This document shows positions 1 to 10,131 of a DNA stretch of 64,000 nucleotides, in pieces. Made by a program: the position numbers and the translations under genes. This DNA comes from Lampropedia aestuarii. GTDB lineage: Bacteria > Pseudomonadota > Gammaproteobacteria > Burkholderiales > Burkholderiaceae_C. The stretch is from NCBI RefSeq assembly GCF_004803635.1, contig NZ_SSWX01000006.1, positions 62,001 through 126,000 on the forward strand, given 5' to 3'. Numbering within the stretch: the first letter of the stretch is position 1; each line of letters starts with the position of its first letter. The notes beneath the pieces were generated by a model that did no database searches, was not told where the DNA came from, and was given only the letters and a program-made list of their open reading frames with translations.

Positions 1-2571
1 CAGCACAGCTCTGGACGTGGCCAACTGGCTTTGCAAGTGCTCTCAGCACCCCAGCTGCTTGAGTGGTTGCGTGGTCTGCCTGTGGTCGGCAGCCAATTGC
101 CGGCGATGCGCGCCAGCGGCAAGGCCCAGCTAGAGGCCGAATGGCAAGGTGGCTGGCAGCAATGGCTGGCCGAGTTGCAAACGCCGACGGCCAACTCCAA
201 AGTGCAATTCAATGCGAATCTGACCAGCGATGGCCTGCAATTCGCGATGGCGCCGACGCCAGCTGCGCCCACCAATGCAGCGCGCAACACCAAGGCCAAA
301 GCCGATAAGAACGCCGCAGACAAAGCCGCTGCAGACAAGGCCCGTGTGGCCACTGCACAAGCGGCAAGCACAGCCACGGATATTGACGTGCGCCAGCTCG
401 CATTGCAGCTCAGCGGCAATCCGACTGCCGCACAGCTGAGCATGAAAGCCGATGTGCTGGCCAATGGCACGCAAGCCCTGTTCAACACCCAGGCGCAACT
501 GGCACAAATCACCCAGCGCAACGCTACTGGTCCGGTATGGCGCATCGTGCTCGAGCAATTGGCACTGGCTGCAACGCTGCCAGACGACAAGCAGGCTTGG
601 AGCCTGCAATTGAGCGAGCCTTTGCAAGCCACGCTGCAAACGGGCAGCAACTTGCAACTCAATGCCTCAGCTGGCCAGCTGAGCCTGACTCCGCCCCCAT
701 CGGTCTCTCCTGATGGCGCAGCCATGCGCTTGCAATGGGAGCCGATTGTGTGGAGCCAACGCGCTAATGGCGCGATGAACCTGCAAACACAAGGACAGCT
801 GCACGGTTTGGTGCTGACCTGGTTGGATGGCTTGTTGCCCAGCAACCCGCCATTGAAAACCGCTGGCATTGATACCGATTTGATTTTCAGTGGGGGCTGG
901 AATGTGCGCATGGCTGAGACCATTGAGCTGCAAGCCTTTTTGAAGCGCGACAGCGGCGACATTTGGCTGGGCGATCCGGTGGTTGAACAAATCACCACTG
1001 GCCCGGCCGACAATGAAGGCCTAGTCAAAAGCATCAAGCCCTTGCCAGGCAAAGGCCAGGCCGTTGGTATCCAGGCCTTGGAGCTGCGCGCGCAGTCGCG
1101 CGGCAATGCACTGGAGCTGAGCTTTGATTGGGACACCCAAAAAGCCGGTGTGATCAAGGCCAATGCACAAACCAACCTGAGTCAACAAGCAGGCAGCTGG
1201 ACCTTGGCGCCTGATGCGCCTTTGCGTGGCAGTGTGCAAGCCACCATGCAGGACTTGGGCATTTGGACGGGTCTAGCCCCACTGGGCTGGCGTATTTCTG
1301 GTGCCTTGGATGCCGACATCACATTAGGCGGGCAGCTCAACGCGCCGGTCTTGCGCGGCCCCATCACTGGCAATAACCTGAATCTGCGCTCCGTACTCGA
1401 TGGGGTCGAGTTGCACGAAGGCCGCTTGCGCGCGGAACTTGCGGGCAACCGGCTCAATGTCAGCGAGCTGGTCTTTCAGGGCGGCACTGGCAGCAATGCC
1501 TATGTGCGCGGCTTGAGCGGCAACCGCACGCCCGCACCAACTGCGCGTGGGCAAATGACAGCCAGCGGCTTTGTCGACTGGAGCCAGGCTGCAACTGCTG
1601 ACAACTCTGGCATTGCGATGGACTTCAAAGCCCAGCTCGATGCGATGCAAGTCTTGGTGCGCAGTGATCGGCAGATGAGCCTCAGTGGCAATTTGGATGC
1701 CACCTTGAACAATGGCCAAATGCGCGTGCGCGGCGATATCAATGTGGTGCGCGCCTCGATCACGCTGCCATCGTCTGGTGCGCCAACCCTCAGCAGTGAT
1801 GTGGTTGTCGTGCGCCATGGCGAGCCGGTCGACGAGTCGCTGTTGGCACAGGCGCAACTGCAATCGGCCAAGCCGATGGATTTGAACCTCAAGCTCAACC
1901 TGGGGCGCGATTTTGCATTAGAGGGCTATGGCATCACAACCCGCCTTGAGGGCGAGCTGACCATTCGTAACAGCACCCGTGGCAACGACCCTGTCTCTAT
2001 CGTTGGGGAGGTACGTACCGACGAAGGCCGCTACCGTGCCTGGGGCCAGGCCCTGGATGTGGAAACCGGTGAGGTGCTATTCAATGGTCCCTACGACAAC
2101 CCATCGATCAACTTGCTGGCCGTGCGGCCCAATACGCCAGTCGATATCACGGCCGGCGTGCGTGTCACCGGCACGGCGCAGTCGCCGCGCGTGCAGCTGT
2201 ACTCCAACCCGACCATGCCTGATTCGGAAACCTTGTCCTGGGTCTTGCTGGGCCGCGCGCCCAATGCCGGCAGTGGCGACAGCAACGCGATGCAGCAGGC
2301 CGCGTTAGGCTTGCTGGCCAATAGCGTGGGCAGCAGTCTGGCTGAAGGCTTTGGCTTTGACTCGGTCGGCTTGGGGCAAAACGGTCTGGAAATTGGCAAA
2401 CGCCTCTCGGACCAATTGTATGTGAGCTACCAGTCCGGCTTGGCTGGCGCTGCCACGACCTTTTATGTGTTTTATGACATCACACAGCGCCTGACCTTGC
2501 GTGGCCAGACAGGCACCGACAGTGCCGTCGATTTGATCTACACCTTCTCCTACGATGGCAAGGAGTACTGA
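1..2571 (+). CDS. tamB: TamB translocation/assembly module subunit (3' part, 5' end outside window)
   Basis: TamB is an inner-membrane-anchored periplasmic protein that spans towards the outer membrane and works with TamA in outer-membrane protein or lipid transport. The reading frame is open from the first base, so the gene starts upstream; 856 C-terminal residues are visible. The stretch is low-complexity, beta-rich and full of Gln, Ala and Leu, as expected for the repetitive beta-taco region. The last ~350 residues match the conserved TamB C-terminal domain (formerly DUF490), ending in the typical aromatic strands with YVSYQSGL and FYVFYDITQRLTLRGQTG. A short Lys/Ala-rich insert lies around residues 85-120 of the visible part. 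tamA would be expected just upstream but is not in view. The assignment is confident from the C-terminal domain. Confidence 0.9.
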   Translation, partial: QHSSGRGQLALQVLSAPQLLEWLRGLPVVGSQLPAMRASGKAQLEAEWQGGWQQWLAELQTPTANSKVQFNANLTSDGLQFAMAPTPAAPTNAARNTKAKADKNAADKAAADKARVATAQAASTATDIDVRQLALQLSGNPTAAQLSMKADVLANGTQALFNTQAQLAQITQRNATGPVWRIVLEQLALAATLPDDKQAWSLQLSEPLQATLQTGSNLQLNASAGQLSLTPPPSVSPDGAAMRLQWEPIVWSQRANGAMNLQTQGQLHGLVLTWLDGLLPSNPPLKTAGIDTDLIFSGGWNVRMAETIELQAFLKRDSGDIWLGDPVVEQITTGPADNEGLVKSIKPLPGKGQAVGIQALELRAQSRGNALELSFDWDTQKAGVIKANAQTNLSQQAGSWTLAPDAPLRGSVQATMQDLGIWTGLAPLGWRISGALDADITLGGQLNAPVLRGPITGNNLNLRSVLDGVELHEGRLRAELAGNRLNVSELVFQGGTGSNAYVRGLSGNRTPAPTARGQMTASGFVDWSQAATADNSGIAMDFKAQLDAMQVLVRSDRQMSLSGNLDATLNNGQMRVRGDINVVRASITLPSSGAPTLSSDVVVVRHGEPVDESLLAQAQLQSAKPMDLNLKLNLGRDFALEGYGITTRLEGELTIRNSTRGNDPVSIVGEVRTDEGRYRAWGQALDVETGEVLFNGPYDNPSINLLAVRPNTPVDITAGVRVTGTAQSPRVQLYSNPTMPDSETLSWVLLGRAPNAGSGDSNAMQQAALGLLANSVGSSLAEGFGFDSVGLGQNGLEIGKRLSDQLYVSYQSGLAGAATTFYVFYDITQRLTLRGQTGTDSAVDLIYTFSYDGKEY

Positions 2572-2772
2572 TAACGGACTGTTGAGCCAGCATCGCTGGC
2601 CAATGCCCGCTTGTCCGAGCAGGCACCTAGCTGCTCAGTGAATGGTCGTGGCGTGTGTTGGCACATGTTGGCCCTGTCTGCAGGCCTGTTGTCATGCACA
2701 AGATCCACACTGCTTTAACGCCTTTGCTGGTCACCATGTGAGCGGCTAGCGAAGGCCATTGAACTGGTATTT

Positions 2773-4587
2773 ATGCACATTTCTGCCGCACTGCAATTGG
2801 CCGCCTTGATCACGGCTGGTTTTTTAGCGCAATGGCTGGCTTGGCGGGTTCGCCTGCCCGCCATTGTTTTCTTATTGGTCATTGGCCTGGTGTTAGGGCC
2901 AGCGCTGGGTTGGCTGGACCCCGAAGCTGTGCTGGGCGAGCTGTTCTTCCCCATCGTGTCGCTGGGCGTGGCCATCATCTTGTTTGAGGGCGCCGCAACC
3001 TTGCGCCTGCGTGATGTGCGCGGCCTGCAAGGCACGGTAGTGCGGCTGGTCACGTTGGGCGCGCTGGTGACGATGGGATTGCTGGCGGTTGCCGCGCACT
3101 ATATTGCCGGTCTGTCCTGGGGGTTGGCCGCCTTGTTTGGCGCGCTGACCTGTGTCACTGGACCGACCGTGATCGCGCCTATCTTGCGCACTGTCAGGCC
3201 GAATGTGCGCATTGCCAATGTGCTGCGCTGGGAAGGCATCGTGATCGACCCGATTGGTGCCTTGCTGGCGGTGCTGGTCTATGAAATTGTGCGCAACGGC
3301 CAGGGCGGCCAGTCGTGGTTGGTGTTTGGCGAGACCGTCTTGGTTGGCTCGGTGGTGGGCGCGGTCAGTGCCCTGGTATTGGCGACATTGCTGCGCCGCC
3401 ATTGGATTCCTGAGTTCTTGCAAACCTATGGCACTTTGTCCTTTGTGTTGTTCACGTTTGCAGGGGCCAACCAGCTCGCCAGCGAATCGGGCTTGCTGGC
3501 GGTGACCGTGATGGGCATGATTTTGGCCAATATCAAAGGCCTGGCGATTGAGGAAATTGTCAACTTCAAAGAAAACCTCAGTACGCTGCTGATCAGTGGC
3601 CTTTTCATCATGCTGGCCGCGCGCATGCCCTGGCCGCTGCCGCCAGGTGCCTGGTGGATGGGCTTGGCGATTTTGTTGTTTGCGCAGTTCATCGTGCGCC
3701 CGGTGTCGGTGTGGTTCAGCACCGTGGGCGGCGGCCTGAGCTGGCGCGAACGCGCATTGATTGCCTGGATTGCACCACGCGGCATTGTGGCCGCAGCCGT
3801 CTCGGCCTTGTTTGCCTTGAAGCTGGAGCAGCAAAATTTGGCTGGCAGTGATTATCTGGTGCCGCTGACCTTTGCCTTGATCATTGGCACGGTGGTGCTG
3901 CAAAGCTTCACGGCCGGTCCATTGGCGCGCTATTTGAAGGTGTTGTCGCCCGAGCCACGTGGCGTCTTGATTGTGGGCGCGAATGCGCCGGCCAGAGCGG
4001 TGGCCAAAGCCTTGATTGCCCAAGGTGTGCCGGTGCGTATTGCCGATGACGACTGGTTTGATGTGCGCGCCGCGCGCATGGACAACCTGCCCACCTGGTA
4101 CGGCGACCCGGTCAGTGACCGCGCTGAGGCAGATTTGGATTTGAGTGGCCTGGGCCAGTTATTTGCCATGTCGGCGCGGCGCGAATTGAACAACCTGGCC
4201 TGTGTCCATTACCGCAGCGAATTTGGCCGCCACGCGGTCTATGAGCTGGCGATTCGTGAGCCGGGCGAGGGGGCGGCCAATAATGGCGCGGCTCAAGGCA
4301 TTCAGGCGCCTTATTTGTTTGGTGAGCAGGTCTCAATCGCCATGCTGCATGAACGCTTGCAGCAGGGCTGGCGCATCAAGACCACCCGTATCACCGAGAC
4401 CTTTGGCAAAGACGCATTCTTTGCGCTGTACGGCCAGGAGACCACGCCACTGCTCTCACTGGATGACAAAGAGCGCTTGCGGGTCGTCGCGCAAGGTAAG
4501 CCCTTGGTGCTCAAACCCGGTTGGCTGCTGGTGGCTTTGGTGCCGCCCGGCCAGCAAGATGGGGCGGTGGATTATTCGGCCAAGTAA
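2773..4587 (+). CDS. Cation:proton antiporter, CPA1 type, with C-terminal RCK-like domain
   Basis: This 604-residue inner-membrane protein should exchange Na+ or K+ for H+. About twelve hydrophobic segments fill residues 1-395, with the family's charged Asp/Glu-bearing helices (for example ALTCVTGPTVIAPIL and WEGIVIDPIGALLAVLVYE near residues 117-175). Residues ~395-510 form a nucleotide-binding-like TrkA-N/RCK module beginning VLIVGANAPARAVAKAL, and a further C-terminal domain follows, which suggests ligand or redox control of transport. The start has no strong ribosome binding site, but it places the first membrane helix immediately at the N-terminus. It stands alone, convergent with the nitroreductase gene. 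The ion specificity cannot be read from the sequence. Confidence 0.85.
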   Translation: MHISAALQLAALITAGFLAQWLAWRVRLPAIVFLLVIGLVLGPALGWLDPEAVLGELFFPIVSLGVAIILFEGAATLRLRDVRGLQGTVVRLVTLGALVTMGLLAVAAHYIAGLSWGLAALFGALTCVTGPTVIAPILRTVRPNVRIANVLRWEGIVIDPIGALLAVLVYEIVRNGQGGQSWLVFGETVLVGSVVGAVSALVLATLLRRHWIPEFLQTYGTLSFVLFTFAGANQLASESGLLAVTVMGMILANIKGLAIEEIVNFKENLSTLLISGLFIMLAARMPWPLPPGAWWMGLAILLFAQFIVRPVSVWFSTVGGGLSWRERALIAWIAPRGIVAAAVSALFALKLEQQNLAGSDYLVPLTFALIIGTVVLQSFTAGPLARYLKVLSPEPRGVLIVGANAPARAVAKALIAQGVPVRIADDDWFDVRAARMDNLPTWYGDPVSDRAEADLDLSGLGQLFAMSARRELNNLACVHYRSEFGRHAVYELAIREPGEGAANNGAAQGIQAPYLFGEQVSIAMLHERLQQGWRIKTTRITETFGKDAFFALYGQETTPLLSLDDKERLRVVAQGKPLVLKPGWLLVALVPPGQQDGAVDYSAK

Positions 4588-4618
4588 GTCGAGTTTGCTG
4601 TGGGCGCGAGTGTGTAGG

Positions 4619-4639
4619 GTGGGCAGCTTGGCTGCCCAC
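4619..4639. terminator. Hairpin between convergent genes
   Basis: A perfect 9-bp inverted repeat, GTGGGCAGC and GCTGCCCAC, with a 3-base loop lies between the antiporter stop and the nitroreductase stop. There is no clean T-run on either side, so it is only a plausible bidirectional terminator. Confidence 0.45.
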
Positions 4640-4656
4640 GCGGGGGCTTTCACCCA

Positions 4657-5316
4657 TTAAAAACCGCGCAATTGCAGCCAGTCTTGTGGCTCTACGCGGT
4701 CGGCACGCCATTGGTTAATGGGCGCATCCATGTCTGCATAACCCAAGGAGACGCCATAGGCGACCATGTACTCTTCAGGCAGATTCAAGAACGGTTTCAA
4801 ACCTGTTTGGAAGCGGCGCCAAAAGCCTTGTGGGCAGGTCGCCAGCCCGTTTTCGGTCGCCAGCAGCATCAAGGACTGCAAATAAATGCCCAAATCGGCC
4901 CACTGGGCATTGCCCATGCGCTGGTCTACGCAAACCAGCACGCCAACGGGCGCGCCAAAGAACTGGAAGTTTTTGCTGAGCTGTTCGAGTCTGGCTGGCT
5001 TGTTGTCACGGCCAATACCGATGCTGGCGTACAGGTCTTCGCCGTTTTTGTAGCGGCGGCTGCGGTAGGGCTCCCACAGTGGGGCAGGGTAGGACTGGGT
5101 TTGCGCATTCTCGTCAGCGTTGCTTTGCTGCACTGTGGCGATCAATTCTTGCAGTGGCGCACCGCGCAGGGCAATCACTTTCCAAGGCTGCAAATTGCCG
5201 CCTGAGGCTGCTTGCGCAGATAAGCGCAAAATGCGCTCTACCAAGGCTGCATCGGGTTCTTGCGGTGTAAAAGCGCGTGCGGAGAAGCGCGCTTGCAAGG
5301 CTGATTCCACGGTCAT
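4657..5316 (-). CDS. Nitroreductase family FMN oxidoreductase
   Basis: This is a 219-residue NAD(P)H-dependent flavoprotein of the nitroreductase superfamily, cytosolic and probably dimeric. The N-terminal region has the family's FMN-phosphate-binding pattern (RFSARAFTPQEPD near residue 10, then AASGGNLQPWKVIAL near residues 36-50). The C-terminal half has GLATCPQGFW and the closing YADMDAPINQWRADRV stretch. The chosen ATG at 5316 gives the usual family length; the frame remains open upstream, but the extra residues look like antisense of other sequence. It lies downstream of and in the same direction as the HAD phosphatase, with a 140-bp gap, so co-transcription is uncertain. The physiological substrate is unknown. 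Confidence 0.88.
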   Translation of the reverse strand: MTVESALQARFSARAFTPQEPDAALVERILRLSAQAASGGNLQPWKVIALRGAPLQELIATVQQSNADENAQTQSYPAPLWEPYRSRRYKNGEDLYASIGIGRDNKPARLEQLSKNFQFFGAPVGVLVCVDQRMGNAQWADLGIYLQSLMLLATENGLATCPQGFWRRFQTGLKPFLNLPEEYMVAYGVSLGYADMDAPINQWRADRVEPQDWLQLRGF

Positions 5317-5456
5317 CGGGCCATTCCTTTGTATCAAAGTCACGCGCAGGCTCGAAGCTACGCGTGTGGATGCAGAGCGACTGCGCACAGTCCGTTTGCA
5401 ACGAGACGAGCTGTGGGCTAGCCCGCCAGCCTTGCTGCTGGCAGAATGCGCCTGAA

Positions 5457-6167
5457 TTACACGCTGGCCAAGCCAGTCGCGGAAGTTAAAGCGTCGATTG
5501 TGGCAGGTAAATCGCCCATGTGCGTGATGAAGTGCCGCACGCCCAACGCACGCATGCCCGGGATGTAGCAGCCTTGCTTGTCGTAACCAATGACGGTAGC
5601 GCCTGCGGCCAAGCCTGCGGTGCTGCCTGGCAAGGAGTCCTCGACCACCAGGCATTGTTCTGCAGGCACGCCCACTGCCTGGGCGGCGGCCAAATACACA
5701 TCCGGGTGCGGTTTATTGCGCGGTGTCACCTGGCCGCTGAACACACGGCCTTCAAAGTACGGCCACAGGCCTACGCGTTTGAGCTGCAATTCGAGCTTGA
5801 GTGGGTCACCACCCGAGGCGCAGGCAATGCGGCCATCAAAGCGTTGGTGCAGGGCTTTGATCGCTTCGACCGCGCCAGGCTCGGCTTCCAGCTCGGTGGA
5901 CAAGCGGGCATTGCGTTTGGCGTAGAAATCGGCCATCCATGCTTCGGTCAGTGGCTGGCCCGTTTCTTGTTCAATGCGCTGGCGCTCGTCGCGCACGGCA
6001 ATACCATGGAAAATCGCAAAGCATTCGTCGTAAGTCAAGGCCCAACCGGCTTCGTTGAACAGTTGGCACAGCACCTGGTTGGTGATGCCTTCGCTGTCGA
6101 CCAGCACGCCGTCACAGTCAAACAAAATGGCTTGGAAATTAGATTCAATCACGGGGGAGTCCATCAT
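5457..6167 (-). CDS. HAD family phosphatase (beta-phosphoglucomutase/phosphatase-like)
   Basis: This is a 236-residue haloacid dehalogenase superfamily hydrolase, subfamily I, cytosolic and Mg2+-dependent. All four HAD motifs are visible: FDCDGVLVDSE (nucleophile Asp and acid/base Asp near residues 16-20), CASGG (motif II Ser near 117), RNKPHPD (motif III Lys near 150), and VVEDSLPG (motif IV acidic pair near 171). A four-helix cap is inserted after motif I, as in phosphoglycolate phosphatase and beta-phosphoglucomutase relatives. The substrate, probably a small sugar phosphate, cannot be told. There is no clear Shine-Dalgarno before the two adjacent ATG codons at the start. Confidence 0.85.
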   Translation of the reverse strand: MMDSPVIESNFQAILFDCDGVLVDSEGITNQVLCQLFNEAGWALTYDECFAIFHGIAVRDERQRIEQETGQPLTEAWMADFYAKRNARLSTELEAEPGAVEAIKALHQRFDGRIACASGGDPLKLELQLKRVGLWPYFEGRVFSGQVTPRNKPHPDVYLAAAQAVGVPAEQCLVVEDSLPGSTAGLAAGATVIGYDKQGCYIPGMRALGVRHFITHMGDLPATIDALTSATGLASV

Positions 6168-6620
6168 CAGGGAAATCGGAGGGTAAAAACGACCATGCGC
6201 CTGTGCAGCCCATTTTCAGCGCAAGGCAAGCCAAGAGGCAGGCAATGCAAGGGGTATAGCCGATTGTGCCTCAAGCGCTGGAATTGCTTGCGCATTGGGG
6301 CCATGGCTACAGGCTCTCAGATCGTAAACACGTTCTAACAGGCGCCGCTGGTGGTTGCTGCGCTTTGTATCAGCGGACAGTGACATTTTGATGAAGCATT
6401 GGGAGCCCCGATCCTGTTGCAGCGCACGCTTGGGCCTAGTGCAGGCCAGCGGCACTCAAGCTGCGCTCAACCGTCGAAGCGAGCGACTGCTGCCGCGCTG
6501 CTCACATGGGGGGCAGTGGTGCGTGGGATGTGCACCCACACAGGCACTGCCATCTTGGCGTGTCAAACAATGGCGTGGTCTGTGTTCAGAGTTGTTTCAG
6601 TGCCTTGTGCCATAGCCAGC
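6168..6620. other. Intergenic stretch without a recognisable gene
   Basis: Between the start of the HAD gene and the end of polA. Short open frames occur on both strands, but none shows family motifs or a convincing ribosome binding site. It probably holds the HAD promoter and the polA 3' end. Confidence 0.5.
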
Positions 6621-9473
6621 TCAATGCGCCTGCTCCCAGTTATCGCCCACACCCAACTCGGCCAGCAGTGGCACTTTGAGCTCGGCCACTTGGGCCATGG
6701 CTGTGGGGATATGTTCGCGCACCCAATCAATATCGCCCTCTGGCACTTCAAACACCAATTCATCGTGCACTTGCATGATCATTTGCACGCGCGGGTTTTC
6801 GGCGTCAATCAAGGCCTGCACAGCGACCATGGCTTTTTTGATTAGGTCGGCAGCCGTGCCTTGCATGGGTGCATTGATCGCGGCGCGCTCGGCACCGGCG
6901 CGGCGTGGACCGTTGGGTGAGTTGATCTCAGGCAGATACAGGCGGCGCCCAAACACGGTCTCCACATAGCCTTGCTCCTTGGCCTGGGCCTTGGTCTCGT
7001 CCATGTAGCGGCGCACGCCCGGATAGCGCTCGAAATAGCGGTCAATGAAGGTGCCGGCGGCGCTGTTGGTGATGCCCAGGTTTTTGGCCAAACCAAAACG
7101 GCCCATGCCGTAAATCAAACCAAAGTTGATGACTTTGGCGTAGCGGCGCTGCTCGCTGCTGACTTCTTCCAGCGCCACATTGAACACTTCAGAGGCAGTG
7201 GCTTTGTGGATGTCTTCGCCATTCCTAAAAGCATTGAGCAAGGCTGCATCATCGCTGAGGTGGGCCATGATGCGCAATTCAATTTGGCTGTAATCGGCGC
7301 TGGCAATGCGTTTGCCTGGCGCGGCAATAAAGGCCTCGCGAATGCGGCGGCCTTCGGCCGTGCGCACCGGGATGTTTTGCAGATTCGGGTCGGTGCTGGA
7401 CAAACGCCCGGTGATGGCCACCGCCTGTGAGTAATGCGTGTGCACGCGCCCTGTGGCCGGCAGGGCCAATTGGCCGAGCTTGTCGGTATAGGTGCTTTTG
7501 AGCTTGATCAGGCTGCGGTGCTCAAGAATACGTGCGGGCAGCGGGTAGTCTTCGGCCAGTTTTTCCAGCACTTCTTCGTTCGTGCTGCGCGCGCCGGTCG
7601 CGGTTTTTTTCACTACCGGCATGCCCAGCTTGTCAAAGAAAATTTCGGCCAGCTGTTTGGGGCTGCTCAGGTTGAATGGCTGGCCTGCCAGCGCATAGGC
7701 TTCTTCTTCCAGCTCCACAATGCGTGTTCCCAGCGCCTGGCTTTGCTGGGCCAGCAGTGGCGCATCGACCAGCACACCTTCGCGCTCCATGCGAAACAGC
7801 ACTTCGCTGCTGGCAATTTCCAGCTCGTAAATGCCGCGCAAGGCGGCGTTGTTTTCCAATTGCGGCCACAGCACCTGGTGCACATCAAAGGTCTGGTCGG
7901 CATCTTCGCAGGCGTAGTGGCTGGCGGTGTCGATATCGACCTGGCTGAATGGAATCTGCGACGCACCTTTGCCGCACAGCGACTCGTAGCTGGTGCCTTG
8001 GCGGCCGGTGTGGCGCTCAGCCAGGCTCTCGAGCCCATGCGGCTTGTGTGCTTCGAGCACATAGCTCTCCAGCATGGTGTCGTGCAAGTAGCCGTGCACC
8101 GCAATGCCATGGTTGGCTAACACATGGCGGTCGTATTTGATGTGCTGGCCTAATTTGGCGTGCTTGGCGTTCTCCAGCCAAGGTTTGAGGCGGGCCAGTA
8201 CTTCCTCGCGTGGCAACTGCTCGGGCGCGCCGGGGTAGTCGTGTGCCAGCGGGATATACGCGCCTTCGCCAGGGGCGGTTGAGACGCTGATGCCGACAAT
8301 CTCGGCGCGCATCTGGTCCAGCGAGGTGGTTTCGGTGTCAATGGCGACCAGCTCGGCTTGCTGCCAGCGCGCCAGTGCCGCGTCAAAATCGTCCCAGCTC
8401 AAAATCGTGGCGTATTGCACCGTGCCAGTAAAACCCTGGTAGCCACTGCCTGTCTCTCGCACAATCGATGGTGTGGCCGCAGCAGCAGCCGTGGCAGGGC
8501 CAGCCGCAGTAGATGCCGCCACAGGCGCTGCCGTTGGCGTATCAATGGCAAACAGGTCGCCATTGCCGCTGGATTGGGCAGTGATGGTCAAAGGCTGGGC
8601 CGCGCCGGTCTCACCCAGGTTGCGCAGCAAGGTTTTGAAGCCGTATTGGTCATACAGCTCGGCCAGTGCCGGTTTATTGGGCTCACGCATCGCCAAATCG
8701 GCCAGTGCCGGCAAGTCGGCCACGTCGCGCTTCATCGTCACCAGCTGAGCCGCCGTTGGCAACCATTCGCGGGCGTCGCGCAGGTTTTGCCCTGCAACGC
8801 CTTTGATCGCATCGGCGTTGGCCAGTAGATTGTCTAGGCTGCCCCATTCCTGCAACCATTTGGCGGCCGTTTTAGGGCCGACCTTGGTCACGCCTGGCAC
8901 GTTGTCAACCGTGTCGCCGACCAGGGTTTGGTAGTCGATCATCAGGCTGGGTGGTACGCCAAATTCGGCCAGCACGCCGGCTTCGTCGCGGCGTTTGCCA
9001 TTCATCGTGTCGTAGATCACGATGTTCTCTGTGACCAGTTGCGCCAAATCCTTGTCGCCGCTGGAGATCAGCACTTGCATGCCTTGCGCGGCAGCCTGGC
9101 TGGCCAGGGTCGCAATCACGTCATCGGCTTCGACGCCGGGCACGGCCAGCATGGGCCAGCCCATTGCCAGCACGACCTGGTGGATTGGTGCAATCTGGGC
9201 CCGTAAATCGTCGGGCATAGGCGCGCGGTTGGCCTTGTATTGCGGGTAAATATCGTCGCGAAAGGTCGGGCCGCTGGCGTCAAACACGCACACGGCATAG
9301 GCCGACGGTTCTTCCTTGCGCAGCGCTTGCAGCATATTGATCATGCCGCGCAAAGCGCCTGTGGCGGGGCTGTCTGGATTGCCCGGATCGGCCCGCAAAT
9401 CGGGCATGGCATGGTAGGCGCGGTAGAGGTAACTGGAGCCATCGACCAGTACCAATTTATTTTGAGCAGTCAT
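6621..9473 (-). CDS. polA: DNA polymerase I
   Basis: This 950-residue cytosolic enzyme fills gaps in Okazaki fragment maturation and excision repair. Three domains are present in order. A 5'-3' exonuclease (residues 1-~300) begins LVLVDGSSYLYRAYHAMPDL and includes the helix-hairpin-helix region DTVDNVPGVTKVGPKTAAKW. An Ala/Thr-rich linker lies around 330-350. An active-looking 3'-5' proofreading domain has the DTET motif at 379-382. The polymerase domain carries DYSQIELR from residue 727 and the C-terminal VHDEL near 902. The start at 9473 gives the classical N-terminus; the frame extends upstream without homology. The length is typical. The neighbouring divergent DUF2782-like gene is consistent with the polA neighbourhood of Burkholderiales. 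Confidence 0.97.
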   Translation of the reverse strand: MTAQNKLVLVDGSSYLYRAYHAMPDLRADPGNPDSPATGALRGMINMLQALRKEEPSAYAVCVFDASGPTFRDDIYPQYKANRAPMPDDLRAQIAPIHQVVLAMGWPMLAVPGVEADDVIATLASQAAAQGMQVLISSGDKDLAQLVTENIVIYDTMNGKRRDEAGVLAEFGVPPSLMIDYQTLVGDTVDNVPGVTKVGPKTAAKWLQEWGSLDNLLANADAIKGVAGQNLRDAREWLPTAAQLVTMKRDVADLPALADLAMREPNKPALAELYDQYGFKTLLRNLGETGAAQPLTITAQSSGNGDLFAIDTPTAAPVAASTAAGPATAAAAATPSIVRETGSGYQGFTGTVQYATILSWDDFDAALARWQQAELVAIDTETTSLDQMRAEIVGISVSTAPGEGAYIPLAHDYPGAPEQLPREEVLARLKPWLENAKHAKLGQHIKYDRHVLANHGIAVHGYLHDTMLESYVLEAHKPHGLESLAERHTGRQGTSYESLCGKGASQIPFSQVDIDTASHYACEDADQTFDVHQVLWPQLENNAALRGIYELEIASSEVLFRMEREGVLVDAPLLAQQSQALGTRIVELEEEAYALAGQPFNLSSPKQLAEIFFDKLGMPVVKKTATGARSTNEEVLEKLAEDYPLPARILEHRSLIKLKSTYTDKLGQLALPATGRVHTHYSQAVAITGRLSSTDPNLQNIPVRTAEGRRIREAFIAAPGKRIASADYSQIELRIMAHLSDDAALLNAFRNGEDIHKATASEVFNVALEEVSSEQRRYAKVINFGLIYGMGRFGLAKNLGITNSAAGTFIDRYFERYPGVRRYMDETKAQAKEQGYVETVFGRRLYLPEINSPNGPRRAGAERAAINAPMQGTAADLIKKAMVAVQALIDAENPRVQMIMQVHDELVFEVPEGDIDWVREHIPTAMAQVAELKVPLLAELGVGDNWEQAH

Positions 9474-9619
9474 GGGCCGTATTGTGCACGTGCTGCAGTG
9501 CTGTTGCTGTAGTGGTACGCAAATGATCTGCTTGTATGAGCAGGGTCTTGCAATCTGAGACAATGCTGCCAAAGCGCCGTAAAACGATGGTTTATCGCTC
9601 GGCGACGGAGGACACTGCT

Positions 9620-10063
9620 ATGGCTTCTACTACAACGCCTGTCATTTTTAAAAATTCTGCTCCTGGCTCAGCCGCAAAGACTGTGGCTAGTTTGTTGCTG
9701 GCCGTTTTGGTCACAGGGCCGTTGATCGCACAAACCCAGGTGGTGTCTGAGCGCCTCGTTTCCGACCCCCAGGTCAATGCGGCCAACACCAGCAATGTGG
9801 GCCAGGTTCAAGGTGCTGAGGTACTGCCTGAAGGTGAGCCTGCAACTGCGCGCAGCGCTGTGCGTTCGTACCAGCAAGACGCTGGCTCGCGCATTGAAGA
9901 GCTGCGCGTGCGCGGCCAAACGCGTGAGATCACTGTCACCCCTTCTGGCACCATGCCTTCGTATGAAGTGGTGCCTGGCAATAGCCAGACCAATCCGATC
10001 AGCTCAGGCCGCAGCCAAGAGGGCACCAATGGCCCACGCCGCTGGAAGATTGGCGAATTCTAA
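9620..10063 (+). CDS. DUF2782-like secreted or membrane-anchored protein
   Basis: This 147-residue protein has an N-terminal hydrophobic segment (residues ~18-35, TVASLLLAVLVTGPLIAQ) that looks like a signal peptide or anchor. The conserved-looking part, IEELRVRGQTREITVTPSG followed by a short Tyr-containing end, resembles the DUF2782 pattern of small proteins found near polA and thrB in Burkholderiales. That link is from memory and was not searched. The start at 9620 follows a GGAGG at 9607-9611; earlier in-frame ATGs lack such a site. It is transcribed divergently from polA and is followed by a strong terminator, so it is probably a single-gene unit. The function is unknown. Confidence 0.7.
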   Translation: MASTTTPVIFKNSAPGSAAKTVASLLLAVLVTGPLIAQTQVVSERLVSDPQVNAANTSNVGQVQGAEVLPEGEPATARSAVRSYQQDAGSRIEELRVRGQTREITVTPSGTMPSYEVVPGNSQTNPISSGRSQEGTNGPRRWKIGEF

Positions 10064-10131
10064 GCAAATGGCCCTGGTGGGCAAACGCTGTCGTTTGCAG
10101 CGAACGTTCAGCGTCACAAAGGTCATCTCAC

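Noticed and set aside
2893-4023. Long minus-strand open frame opposite the antiporter gene
   Set aside because: It is Gln/His/Arg-rich antisense of a membrane-protein gene with no family motifs.
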